DNA from: Candidatus Thiomargarita nelsonii
Lineage (GTDB): Bacteria; Pseudomonadota; Gammaproteobacteria; Beggiatoales; Beggiatoaceae
DNA length: 64,000 nt
Assembly: GCA_000785145.2 (NCBI GenBank)
Contig: JSZA02000012.1
Coordinates: 1-64,000, forward strand
Direction: 5' to 3'
Shown piece by piece: positions 1 through 8,398 of this stretch (within the stretch, counting starts at the first letter, position 1; each line of letters begins with the position of its first letter). The position numbers and the translations under genes are program-made. Below the pieces are notes generated by a model that did no database searches, had not been told where the DNA came from, and saw only the letters and a program-made list of their open reading frames with translations.

Positions 1-1
1 G

Positions 2-61
2 TTGGAGTACAAAGCTTTAGCTTTGTCAAGCAACGCACAAAGCTAAAGCTTTGTACTCCAA
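2..61. repeat. Palindromic hairpin repeat, copy 1
   Basis: Two perfect 25-nt arms (left arm starts TTGGAGTACAAAGC) flank the 10-nt spacer CAAGCAACGC. The element recurs at 96-155, and both copies are followed by TAACCCATTAATAT. A variant with GTCC in place of GTAC lies at 23276-23335. It looks like a dispersed miniature palindromic element; no protein is encoded. Confidence 0.9.
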
Positions 62-95
62 TAACCCATTAATATGTCAAACTTTAAATTTTGGG

Positions 96-155
96 TTGGA
101 GTACAAAGCTTTAGCTTTGTCAAGCAACGCACAAAGCTAAAGCTTTGTACTCCAA
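96..155. repeat. Palindromic hairpin repeat, copy 2
   Basis: Identical to the copy at 2-61, including the spacer and the 14-nt downstream flank (62-75 and 156-169). The pair is therefore a tandem duplication of a unit of about 94 bp in which the hairpin is the conserved part. Confidence 0.9.
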
Positions 156-189
156 TAACCCATTAATATAAGCTTGACAAAGTACTAGG

Positions 190-345
190 TTTGGGGCGTA
201 GGTTATCATATTCTTTTTTTGGATTCAATAATATAAAAAAATATTCGTTTTATGCCAAATTGAGAAAAATTTTGGACTCAAAAAAAAGTGTTCATAACAT
301 TATGATTAATCATCATTCTTTTTTTTGAGTCGATACCAATAAAAA
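190..345. repeat. Upstream segment duplicated at 31.85-32.0 kb
   Basis: The sequence from GGGGCGTAGGTTATCATATT through the run of T before the antitoxin remnant is nearly identical to about 31850-32010, which precedes the second antitoxin remnant. A shorter piece recurs at about 33625-33662. The paralogous antitoxin loci were thus duplicated together with their upstream DNA. Confidence 0.75.
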
Positions 346-778
346 AAATCCCGCTCGAAGATATGGACTCGTCAATAAAGCCCTTGCTAAAGGTGAACTC
401 ATCAGAATTCGTCGCGGCGTGTACATTCTAGCCGAAAAATATCGCACAAACAAATTGAGCCAATTTTTTGTCGCAAATCGGACAATCTCTTTTGAAAGTG
501 CCCTATCGTATCATGGTTGGATTCCAGAAAGAGTGACAATCGTCATCAGTGTGATAGGGCGGAGTCGAAGTTTTGAGACACCCTTGGGCGAAGCATTGGC
601 TGATTATGTATATGATAGAAAAATCGAATGGATGGGAATATATTTTTTATTGGATGGACTTCGCATTGAGCCTGAAAATCTGAATAGGCTCAGGATTGAT
701 GATTTTAAAGTTTTTAGAACATTTGCAAAAAGAAATCCTTCCAAGCCAAAAAATACGAGGAAAAATGATGAGTCATAG
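329..778 (+). pseudogene. AbiEi-like antitoxin remnant (internally deleted)
   Basis: An open frame runs from a stop at 326-328 without a convincing start; the first in-frame start-like codon is GTG at 419. The segment up to about 590 (GELIRIRRGVYILAEKYRT, then ALSYHGWIPERVTI) is nearly identical to the remnant at 32.2 kb. It resembles AbiEi-type antitoxins: the end of a winged-helix domain, then the 'ALxxHG' region. The C-terminal part (ALADYVYDRKIEWMG) follows directly after a deletion of the middle. A C-terminal scrap of the same family lies at 36.1 kb. The N-terminal helix-turn-helix is missing, so I call it a pseudogene; the family assignment is by pattern recognition only. Confidence 0.6.
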
Positions 779-798
779 CATTATCAACTCAAAAATCT

Positions 799-897
799 AG
801 TACAACGGATTAGGGGAATAAACGGATTGAATAATGAATATTTTAGCCCCAAAATTCCCTTTGAATAAATCAGTTTATTCCCCTAATCCGTTGTACT
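799..897. repeat. MITE-like element with 25-bp perfect terminal inverted repeats
   Basis: Left arm 799-823 (AGTACAACGGATTAGGGGAA...) and right arm 873-897 are perfect reverse complements around an AT-rich centre of about 49 bp. It has no coding capacity. The left arm plus a few internal bases recurs alone at 36177-36201. Both copies sit beside AbiEi-like antitoxin remnants. Confidence 0.85.
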
Positions 898-900
898 AAG

Positions 901-945
901 GGGGCAATGCCATTAAATTAAGGGCAACCACTAGGGCATTGCCCC
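901..945. repeat. Hairpin repeat of the GGGGCAAT/ATTGCCCC class
   Basis: GGGGCAATGCC (901-911) pairs with GGCATTGCCCC (935-945). It abuts the previous element directly. Related short palindromes with a GTAGGGGC core occur at 41192-41217 and 42056-42082, suggesting a dispersed intergenic repeat family. Confidence 0.7.
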
Positions 946-1017
946 TACAAAAAATCACGGTTCACGTAGGGGCTACCCTATCGGGTTTGCCCTTATCTCA
1001 AAGATTTTCTTTGGTAT

Positions 1018-1273
1018 ATCAAAAGAGAAGTTATCCCCAATTTTCAACTACTGAGCAATGCACTTGAACAACAAGGTGCTGGACAAACGATTGAAGTGAC
1101 ACACACCAAAATGGTATATTAAGAAACTTGAAAGCCAGATAAAAAGCATTAATTGGGAGATGGCGAAAAAAGATGTTGCTCCTTTTCTCAGGGAAAAAAA
1201 GACGCTGTCACTTTGGAGTACAGATTTTTTTTCTCCTCGTGTAAAGCTGATGTTGGTTGACAGTTTACACTAA
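1018..1273 (+). pseudogene. AbiEii-like nucleotidyltransferase toxin, C-terminal remnant
   Basis: Two short frames remain. The first (1018-1122) encodes IKREVIPNFQLLSNALEQQG and stops at TAA 1120-1122. The second (about 1123-1273) encodes KLESQIKSINWEMAKKDVAP, then FLREKKTLSLW, and stops at 1271. The 'W..(V/M)..DV.PFL' ending is typical of the C-terminus of AbiEii/AbiGii nucleotidyltransferase toxins. It lies just after the antitoxin remnant, as expected for an abiE operon, but has lost its catalytic N-terminal half. Part of it is repeated inside the chimeric pseudogene at 32.1-32.6 kb. Confidence 0.5.
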
Positions 1274-1633
1274 ATGCTTAACGAATGGGATTACTTTTTA
1301 GCAGGGATAAGTCAAAATCTTTAACGACAGGATTTTTTTAAAAAATAGGATTTCTAAAAAAATTTCGACCTGTACGGTTAGAAATTAAGCCCCCTTTTTT
1401 TAAAGCTTGTACAAGGGCATAAAAACCATACAATTAGTACATAATTGCGAATTTCAGGAGTTGCGGGGGATTTCTAACCGCACAGATCGATAAATTTCTT
1501 ACTTGAAGAGAGACAATTAGAAATTCTGTAATATTACTTGTTTGTTTGTTTGATTAAGTGTTATAATTTTCCAAGGCCCCAGGACCATAATTGCTTGGTC
1601 AATATAATTGACACGAGAGCTTGAGCGTGGTAA
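1274..1633. other. Intergenic, no gene seen
   Basis: AT-rich DNA with no credible open frame. It holds a reversed half copy of the hairpin seen at 30974-31037 (AGCAGGGATAAGTCAAAATC near 1303) and an imperfect GGATTTTTTTAAAAAATAGG hairpin near 1329. A TATAAT at 1562-1567 lies about 18 nt after TTGTTT (1538), a weak possible promoter. Confidence 0.5.
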
Positions 1634-1662
1634 TTGACACAATTAACATAAGCGTCTAAATT
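1634..1662 (+). promoter_or_regulatory. Candidate sigma-70 promoter for the polysaccharide locus
   Basis: TTGACA (1634-1639), a 17-nt spacer and TAAATT (1657-1662) form a fair sigma-70-type promoter about 240 nt upstream of the Wza start. A second TTGACA lies 26 nt upstream at 1608-1613, with TAATTG 17 nt after it, so two overlapping promoters are possible. The long untranslated leader could hold regulation. Inference from consensus match only. Confidence 0.4.
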
Positions 1663-1900
1663 GGTACAAAAATAAAAAACGCTTGACTTCTAATTTTGAT
1701 TGTGAAATTATACGCTTCTAATAAAAGTGACAAAAAAAAATCAATAAACCGAGAACCAAGGTGAGATTTTTTTTGTGTAGAGCGAAGTGCTTGAGATGTT
1801 TTCAAGCTTTGAGAGATACCTCCCCTTGGGGGCATGTTAATTAATGGTAACATTTGTTAATAAAAATGTATCGGTAAGTCCTGGGTAAGTCCTAAAGATA

Positions 1901-3142
1901 ATGAAAAACAATTTTTTTTTGTTTATGTTAATGAGCAGTTTTCTTGGTGGGTGCTCAATGGCAGCTGGCTTGTATATAGACAAGCTAGATGTACCTGATC
2001 GCGAAGAAACCACTGCTGAACTGCTTGGAGGGGATATAAAAATAATCCCCATTACAGCGGCATTGACAGCACGCCATAAGATGGAATATGAAAACCGGCT
2101 GCAAAAAAAGCGCTTATGGGCCCATCAGTTATTTCTCGACAACCAATCTGCTCAAGAACGTTTTGAGTACCGTATTGGTAATTATGATATTTTAAATATC
2201 ACTGTATGGGGACATCCAGAGTTAAATGTACTTGCCACAAGTAGCCGCCCCGGTCTTGCACCTCAACCGGTAGTCGCCTTTGGCCTTGGCCCCGGCGGAG
2301 ACACAGACCGTGTCGCGGTATCAACCGGCCATCTGGTGGATAACAACGGCAATTTATTCTTCCCGCAGATAGGTACGGTCCATGTAGCCGGAAGGACCCT
2401 ACCCGAAATACGGTCTATATTTACTAAAAGATTAGCAAAATATATTCCAAATCCGCAATTGGATGTGGGTGTAGCCGCCTATCGTAGTCAGCGTGTTTAT
2501 GTACTTGGGGAAGTCAAAAACCCAAAAGCCATAGCAATCACTGATGTTCCATTGGAACTGATTGAGGCTGTCACCCTTGCCGGTGGATTTACAAAAGATG
2601 CGGATACCCGCAATGTATTTCTAACTCGTGATAAGCAAACTTATTATATCGACATAGAAGCTATCTATGAAAAAGGGGACTTGACTCAAAACTACATATT
2701 AAAACAGGGAGATGTTCTGCAAGTCCCTGAAAACCGTTTAAATAGGGTTTATGCACTGGGAGAGTTCAATAAAAATGCTAGTGTTTTGTTACCACCCCGT
2801 TTCTTCAGTATGGCAGAGATGATAGAACATCGCGATGTCGAAGGGCTGAATTTGGAGTCAGTGGATGCAGGTAAAATTTTTATATTTCGCTATAAAGACT
2901 TTAAATACGATAGTGATGCCAAGACTTACCAAGGTACACCGGAAGTTTATCACTTGGATGCCAGTTCCGCAGAGGCGATGTTATTGGCAGCAAACTTTCC
3001 ATTGGAACCACGGGACGTATTGTATGCCGCTCCCACCGGCTTGACGCGCTGGAGCAGGGTTGTTGACCAAGTACTGCCTACCTTGCAGGCACTCTGGTAT
3101 CCGGCACGCACCATTAGAAGTTGGGAGAATCTTGACGAGTAA
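1901..3142 (+). CDS. wza: Wza-family outer-membrane polysaccharide export lipoprotein
   Basis: A 413-residue protein forming the outer-membrane exit channel for capsular or exopolysaccharide. A lipoprotein signal peptide ends in the lipobox LGGC (residues 15-18). The Poly_export domain begins around residue 90 (YRIGNYDILNITVWGHPELN), followed by a 'DNNGNLFFPQIGTVHVAGRT' stretch and SLBB-type beta-grasp repeats (VYVLGEVKNPKAIAI, then VYALGEFNKNASVLL). The length is close to E. coli Wza (379 aa). It opens the locus and is followed after 438 nt by Wzb and Wzc, its usual partners. ATG 1901 is the only start placing a signal peptide at the N-terminus, although its ribosome site is weak. Confidence 0.92.
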   Translation: MKNNFFLFMLMSSFLGGCSMAAGLYIDKLDVPDREETTAELLGGDIKIIPITAALTARHKMEYENRLQKKRLWAHQLFLDNQSAQERFEYRIGNYDILNITVWGHPELNVLATSSRPGLAPQPVVAFGLGPGGDTDRVAVSTGHLVDNNGNLFFPQIGTVHVAGRTLPEIRSIFTKRLAKYIPNPQLDVGVAAYRSQRVYVLGEVKNPKAIAITDVPLELIEAVTLAGGFTKDADTRNVFLTRDKQTYYIDIEAIYEKGDLTQNYILKQGDVLQVPENRLNRVYALGEFNKNASVLLPPRFFSMAEMIEHRDVEGLNLESVDAGKIFIFRYKDFKYDSDAKTYQGTPEVYHLDASSAEAMLLAANFPLEPRDVLYAAPTGLTRWSRVVDQVLPTLQALWYPARTIRSWENLDE

Positions 3143-3580
3143 AGTGGTGTTTCTGGAATGAGGGACTATTTTCATAAAAAAATTATTGGTTTAGGTAATT
3201 AATGCGTCATTCCCGAAACACGACACGATATTTTAATATAGTCGATAAAAATATCAATATTTGATAACAATATAGAATAATTTCTATATTGAGCCGCAGT
3301 GTGGCACACCAATAGACATAAGCATTGACTTGAGCATCTTGATAAGTTTTATGATATCCGATCACTTGAAAAAAAACTTTGCTTTTTTGAAAAAGGTTAA
3401 GTATAATCAAGCCCAGCTTGAAAGTGGTTAGCCTTCCACATAAAAAAAAATGGATTCGAGCAAAGTAACCCTAAGCTCTGGCGAGGGGATAATGGGTTGA
3501 TCGTTCCCGTGTTCGGATTTGTAGAACTATTTCCATATAGTTCTATATTTAACAACAAAATTTCGATCTAATAAGATAAG
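3143..3580. other. Intergenic region between wza and wzb
   Basis: A 438-nt gap with no credible gene. It holds a fragment related to the TTCCCGAAAC palindrome family (about 3209) and a perfect 9-bp inverted repeat TAGAACTAT/ATAGTTCTA at 3522-3545, about 35 nt before wzb. The stretch 3455-3520 is locally G-rich in otherwise AT-rich DNA and could be a structured leader. No known riboswitch consensus could be matched with confidence. Confidence 0.45.
3522..3545. promoter_or_regulatory. Perfect inverted repeat upstream of wzb (possible operator)
   Basis: TAGAACTAT, 6-nt loop TTCCAT, ATAGTTCTA. It ends 35 nt before the wzb start codon and is not followed by a T tract on the plus strand, so a dimeric regulator site is more plausible than a terminator. 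No regulator gene was found nearby. Confidence 0.4.
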
Positions 3581-4009
3581 ATGAATAAAATTATAGTCGT
3601 TTGTGTTGGAAATATTTGCCGTAGCCCAATGGCAGAAGCACTTTTATCACACAAACTACAATCTCGATCTATTACGGTGATATCTGCGGGGCTTTCAGCT
3701 TTAGTGGGTTATCCCGCCGATCCACTTGTGACAGAGTTAATGAATGAACGGGATATTGATATTTATAACCACCGTGCCAGTCAACTCACACCGGCTTTGA
3801 TTCAAGAGGCGGATTTAGTATTAGTCATGGAAACTTGGCAAATTAAAGCTGTAGAATCTATATGGTTAATGGCTCGTGGCAAAGTACATTTATTGGGTAA
3901 ATGGGGGCCGTTTGAGGTCCCCGATCCTTACAGGCAATCTCGGCAAATTTTTGAATTAAGTTTAAAACAGATTGAACAAGGCGTTGAAGATTGGATCAAG
4001 AAAATATGA
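3581..4009 (+). CDS. wzb: Low-molecular-weight protein-tyrosine phosphatase (Wzb/Etp type)
   Basis: This 142-residue phosphatase removes phosphate from the tyrosine-rich tail of the Wzc autokinase and so controls polysaccharide assembly. The P-loop CVGNICRS (C-x5-R-S) is at residues 8-15. The catalytic aspartate is in VPDPYRQ near residue 115. The length matches the family (about 145-150 aa). The stop overlaps the wzc start in an ATGA arrangement, so the two are translationally coupled. It is cytoplasmic. Confidence 0.95.
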   Translation: MNKIIVVCVGNICRSPMAEALLSHKLQSRSITVISAGLSALVGYPADPLVTELMNERDIDIYNHRASQLTPALIQEADLVLVMETWQIKAVESIWLMARGKVHLLGKWGPFEVPDPYRQSRQIFELSLKQIEQGVEDWIKKI

Positions 4010-6258
4010 ATAAACCCGAACATCCTGCTACCGTTCCTATGCTGAAACGCCGCGAAGAAGAAATTGATTTTAGTGTTTATTGGGCTGCTATTGCAGAAAG
4101 AAAATGGTTTATTACGCTAATAATACTTTTAGTACTGGGTGTTGCAGTTTTTTACACTTTAGTAGCCACACCAGTGTATCAAACGGATGCCATGTTACAA
4201 CTGGAACCCCAAAAAAGTGCTGCCAGTGGGTTGGATGATATTTCCCAACTGTTACTGGGTGGAAATGAAGAAGCTTTAGCTGAACTTGAAATTATCCGTT
4301 CCCGTCAGATTATTGGTAAAGTTGTAGAAAAATTAAAATTAGATATCAGTGCCAAACCACATTATTTTCCTATTATTGGTGCAGCATTTGTTCGTTACTA
4401 TAAAAAATATGCCGGTGATGATACGGACAAACCCATGGAACCATTGTGGGAACTCTCTCAGTTTGCTTGGGGAGGGGAAAAGATCGAAATAGCCAGTTTA
4501 ACTGTTTCTCCAAATTATGAAAACCAAGCACTAAAACTCATAGCTGGTGAAAATAATCGCTATCAACTTTATGATGCAGAGGATAATTTATTACTAAAGG
4601 GCACTGTCGGCAAACGTGCTGTGGCTACTAAAAAAAAGGTATTGGTGGAAATAGTGGTTGCCGAATTACAGGCACGCCCGGGTACAGAATTTATCGTCAC
4701 CAAGCAATCCCATTCTTTAACAGTACTTAAACTTCAGGAACAATTAAAAGCCAGTGAAAAAGGCATGAAAACTGGCATATTACAACTGAGTCTAGAAGGT
4801 TCTGAGCCAGATAAAATTACCCAAATTCTAAATACTATAGCCCAAGTTTATGTACAACAAAATATTGAACGCAAATTGCAAGAAGTGGGAAATATGCTGG
4901 ATTTTGTCAACAGCCAGTTACCTACGATCAAAGCTAATTTAGAGGCTGCTGAAGCAAAGTTGCGTACCCATTATAATAAATATGGCACGGTTAATGTAGA
5001 ATTAGAAACCCGCACCCTGTTAAGTCAATTAGCAGAGCTGGAAAAGCGAATTTCATCACTGGAACTGGTAGAAGTGCAGTATAAGCGTCAATATACCCGC
5101 GAAAATCCTCATTTAATTGCTTTTGAAAAACAACTTAACCAGTTGAAAAATGAACGAACCCTGTTTACTAAACGGATTAGTCAGTTGCCCAAGGCAGAAA
5201 TGAACTTGGTCAAAGTCATGCGCGATGTGGAAATTGCCAGAGAAGTGTATTCTTTATTACTCAATAAAGCTCAGGAATTTAAAATCGCAAAGGCCGGTAT
5301 TACTGGTAATGTTTATATCGTAGATCCAGCTATTATACCGACTGAAAAAATCAAGCCCAAAAAGCGTTTAATTATAGGGGCTGCCTTAATATTGGGTTTA
5401 TTTTTTGGCGTATTTATAGCATTATTACGTAAAGCGATGCAGGTCGGGATTGACTCGGCAGATATTATTGAACAACGCTTAAATTTACCCGTATATGCTA
5501 TTGTGCCGCACTCAGAAAAACAAGTTAAACTTGCAAAGCGCCGCAAAAAAGTTGCTGCAAAACCTCAAGTATTGGCCCTCGAAGATCCCGGAGAACTAGC
5601 GATAGAAGGTTTGCGTAGCCTACGCACCAACTTACAATTTGCTTTAATAGGAACACAGAGGCCAATTATCACCATCACTGGTCCTACACCTAATATAGGC
5701 AAATCTTTTATCAGTGTTAATCTGGCTTATATTATGGCAAATACCGACAAACGGGTATTTTTGATTGATGGAGATATGCGAAAAGGGCACTTGCATCAGT
5801 TTTTGGGGCGGGAAATTTCACCCGGCTTATCCGAAGTCATCAGTGGAAAATGTGAATTGGAAGCAGCGATTCATCATATCAGCGATAATACCGGGGATAA
5901 AGAGATCAGTATCAGCTTTCTATCGGGGGGTACACGCCCGCCTAATCCTTCAGAATTGTTAATGCATGAGCGTTTTCAAAATTTGCTGGAAACAGTGTCC
6001 AAACAATTTGATATAATCATCATTGATACGCCGCCAACCATTGGGATGACTGATGCGACCATTATTGGGCGTTTGGCGGGTGACACCAACTTTCTGGTGG
6101 TACGAGCGGAGCAACAAATGCTTGAAGAAGTCGAGTTGTCTTTGAAACTATTTGAGCAAGCTTCCGCAAAAATTACCGGTGTTATCTTTAATGATGTATC
6201 ACCGCGTTCTGGTTATGGCTATAGCAACTACTACAAATATGGATATAAGTATCGGTAA
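4006..6258 (+). CDS. wzc: Wzc-type tyrosine autokinase / chain-length regulator
   Basis: A 750-residue inner-membrane BY-kinase that, with Wza and Wzb, controls polymer length and export. Order: N-terminal Wzz domain with a membrane segment near residues 30-50; a long periplasmic coiled region with GNVR-type helices (about 280-430); a second membrane segment around 450-470; then the cytoplasmic kinase with Walker A GPTPNIGKS (about 559-567), Walker A' LIDGDMRKG, Walker B IIIIDTPP, and a C-terminal tyrosine cluster (GYGYSNYYKYGYKYR). I prefer ATG 4006, which overlaps the wzb stop as ATGA, over the in-frame TTG at 3991. All BY-kinase motifs are intact. Confidence 0.95.
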   Translation: MNKPEHPATVPMLKRREEEIDFSVYWAAIAERKWFITLIILLVLGVAVFYTLVATPVYQTDAMLQLEPQKSAASGLDDISQLLLGGNEEALAELEIIRSRQIIGKVVEKLKLDISAKPHYFPIIGAAFVRYYKKYAGDDTDKPMEPLWELSQFAWGGEKIEIASLTVSPNYENQALKLIAGENNRYQLYDAEDNLLLKGTVGKRAVATKKKVLVEIVVAELQARPGTEFIVTKQSHSLTVLKLQEQLKASEKGMKTGILQLSLEGSEPDKITQILNTIAQVYVQQNIERKLQEVGNMLDFVNSQLPTIKANLEAAEAKLRTHYNKYGTVNVELETRTLLSQLAELEKRISSLELVEVQYKRQYTRENPHLIAFEKQLNQLKNERTLFTKRISQLPKAEMNLVKVMRDVEIAREVYSLLLNKAQEFKIAKAGITGNVYIVDPAIIPTEKIKPKKRLIIGAALILGLFFGVFIALLRKAMQVGIDSADIIEQRLNLPVYAIVPHSEKQVKLAKRRKKVAAKPQVLALEDPGELAIEGLRSLRTNLQFALIGTQRPIITITGPTPNIGKSFISVNLAYIMANTDKRVFLIDGDMRKGHLHQFLGREISPGLSEVISGKCELEAAIHHISDNTGDKEISISFLSGGTRPPNPSELLMHERFQNLLETVSKQFDIIIIDTPPTIGMTDATIIGRLAGDTNFLVVRAEQQMLEEVELSLKLFEQASAKITGVIFNDVSPRSGYGYSNYYKYGYKYR

Positions 6259-6275
6259 TTAACTCTAAATAAATT

Positions 6276-7262
6276 ATGGAACCCTTTTTTATTATAGGTG
6301 CCCAAAGATCAGGCACTACTTTACTCCGTCTTATCTTAAATAACCACTCAAAAATTGCTATTCCTGAGGAGGGAACTTTTTGGATGCCTTTATTTAGGGC
6401 CATGCGTGGTCGTTTCAATCAGCCCATCGACCCAAGATTATTAAAGGTATATGTTAATTATATCAAAGTAAATGATCAGTTTAAGACTTGGAAAATGGAT
6501 GCGGAAAATGTTTTTGATACTCTCATTCAAAAGGGGGCCATTACACTTCCAGAACTTATGTCACAACTTTATCAGACATTTGCAAGCTGTGACGGTAAAC
6601 CATTCTGGGGTGATAAAACGCCAAGTTTTTTTCGCATGGTTTCTGAGCTTCATCACTTGTTCCCAAAGGCAAAATTTATTCATGTGATACGGGATGGCAG
6701 GGACGTTTACCTTAGCATGAAGAAGATAGAAAAAGGTAGAGAAAATGTTGCGGTAGCTGCGCTTGAATGGTCATACAAAATTAATAAAGCCCGTCACCAG
6801 TTAAACACTTTACCATCTGGAGTATTCCATGAGCTTAAGTACGAATCGCTGGTTTTATCTCCGCAACATGAAATAAAAACCATCTGTGAATTTCTAAATA
6901 TTGAGTATGAACCAGCAATGCTTGATTTTTGGAAGTCAAGTGAGAAATATATTGGTACACATCATTCTGCCCTTATTTTTCAACCGATTTCGCACGATTC
7001 AAGGGAAAAGTGGCGGCATCAATTGAGTAAAAAAGATAATGAAATATTTGAACTGGTTGCATATAAAACGCTGCATAAATTAGAATATCCGCTTATTAGT
7101 GGTAAAGCAAATTCCCTACGGTGGATTAAAGCGGCATTAAAGTTGGTGTTTGGATTACCCAAAAGGGCTTTTCAGATTGTATATACTATGCTAGTTTTGC
7201 AATTAGCCGCCCGCTTTGGTAAACAGACAAGAGCGGCCGGAGGAAAAAACACTCTCGCATGA
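6276..7262 (+). CDS. PAPS-dependent sulfotransferase (locus sulfotransferase 1)
   Basis: A 328-residue cytoplasmic enzyme expected to move sulfate from PAPS to a sugar or other acceptor. The 5'-phosphosulfate-binding loop GAQRSGTTLLRLIL is at residues 8-21. The 3'-phosphate-binding segment HVIRDGRDVYLS is at about 136-147. These two motifs and the spacing define the Sulfotransfer_1/3 type family. It starts 17 nt after wzc and its end overlaps the next glycosyltransferase (ATGA at 7259), so it belongs to the export operon. The acceptor is unknown; a sugar of the exported polymer is the natural inference from context. Confidence 0.9.
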   Translation: MEPFFIIGAQRSGTTLLRLILNNHSKIAIPEEGTFWMPLFRAMRGRFNQPIDPRLLKVYVNYIKVNDQFKTWKMDAENVFDTLIQKGAITLPELMSQLYQTFASCDGKPFWGDKTPSFFRMVSELHHLFPKAKFIHVIRDGRDVYLSMKKIEKGRENVAVAALEWSYKINKARHQLNTLPSGVFHELKYESLVLSPQHEIKTICEFLNIEYEPAMLDFWKSSEKYIGTHHSALIFQPISHDSREKWRHQLSKKDNEIFELVAYKTLHKLEYPLISGKANSLRWIKAALKLVFGLPKRAFQIVYTMLVLQLAARFGKQTRAAGGKNTLA

Positions 7263-8374
7263 AAATATTTGTAGTCGGCACCCGAGGAATCCCTGATATT
7301 CCGGGTGGTGTAGAAAAACATTGTGAACAATTGTATCCACTTGTTGTTGCAAAAGGCCACGAAGTTTTCCTTTGCAGAAGAGCACATTACATTAAATTAA
7401 AAAGCCATGAATGGAAGGGAGTTAAACTATTAGATTGTTTTACGTTTTCCCAATCAAAACATTTTGAAGCTATTATTCATACTTTTATTGGTATTATCAA
7501 AGCACGTTTTCACTCACCGGATATCGTGCATATTCATGGTATAGGGCCATCATTGCTGGTGCCTTTTGCCCGGTTGTTAGGATTGCGAGTTGTGATGACT
7601 CACCATGGCTCTGATTATGAGCGTCAAAAATGGGGAAATATGGCAAAATTTATATTGCGTATGGGAGAAAAATTTGGATGTCAATATGCTAATGAAATTA
7701 TTGCTATTTCCCACAAAATTGCTCATCTCATTCACAACCAATATGGCAGGAAAAGCTATGTCATCCCTAATGGTGTACGATTGCCACCACTTTCTACTAG
7801 AACCTATTTTTTGGATAAGCTTGAAATAGAACCAAAAAGCTATATACTGGCAGTCGCCCGATTTGTTCCAGAAAAGGGGCTACACGATTTAATTGAGGCG
7901 TTTAGTTCACTGGATACTCCCTATAAACTGGTGATAGCTGGTGATGCTGATCACGAAGATGAATATAGTAAGAATTTAAAGTTGAAAGCAAAGGAGAATG
8001 AACGTATTGTTCTAACCGGTTATATTACCGGTGAACGATTACATCAATTCTATACCTATGCTCGGTTATTTGTGCTTGCCTCACATCATGAAGGTTTACC
8101 CATTGTATTACTTGAGGCACTCAGCTATGGGCTACCGGTTCTAGTTTCGGATATTCCGGCAAACAAAGAGATTGATCTTTCTACTGAAAAATATTTTAAA
8201 TGTGGTAATGTTGCAGAACTAGGTAGGCAACTTAAGCTACATTTACAAAAGGAAATAATAGAAGAAGAGAAAATAACTATTCGTCATCAGGTAAAAAATC
8301 AATACAACTGGGACAAAATCGCTGAACAAACTATGAGAGTATATAAAAAAGCTATTAGTTCATATCTGCTTTGA
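7259..8374 (+). CDS. Family 4-type glycosyltransferase (GT-B fold)
   Basis: A 371-residue protein. The N-terminus MKIFVVGTRGIPDIPGGVEK is characteristic of a group of bacterial GT4 enzymes close to rhamnosyl/galactosyl transferases. The C-terminal nucleotide-sugar site shows the E-x7-E motif in EGLPIVLLEALSYGLPV (residues about 278-294). It likely adds one sugar to the lipid-linked repeat unit on the cytoplasmic side of the membrane. The start overlaps the upstream sulfotransferase by 4 nt, suggesting coupled translation. Donor and acceptor cannot be read from sequence. Confidence 0.92.
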   Translation: MKIFVVGTRGIPDIPGGVEKHCEQLYPLVVAKGHEVFLCRRAHYIKLKSHEWKGVKLLDCFTFSQSKHFEAIIHTFIGIIKARFHSPDIVHIHGIGPSLLVPFARLLGLRVVMTHHGSDYERQKWGNMAKFILRMGEKFGCQYANEIIAISHKIAHLIHNQYGRKSYVIPNGVRLPPLSTRTYFLDKLEIEPKSYILAVARFVPEKGLHDLIEAFSSLDTPYKLVIAGDADHEDEYSKNLKLKAKENERIVLTGYITGERLHQFYTYARLFVLASHHEGLPIVLLEALSYGLPVLVSDIPANKEIDLSTEKYFKCGNVAELGRQLKLHLQKEIIEEEKITIRHQVKNQYNWDKIAEQTMRVYKKAISSYLL

Positions 8375-8398
8375 TATTAGTTAGATAAGGGGATGACA

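Noticed and set aside
3455-3520. Possible cyclic-di-GMP or other riboswitch before wzb
   Set aside because: Some G-rich patches look structured, but the conserved core of the GEMM-I/II riboswitches could not be aligned.
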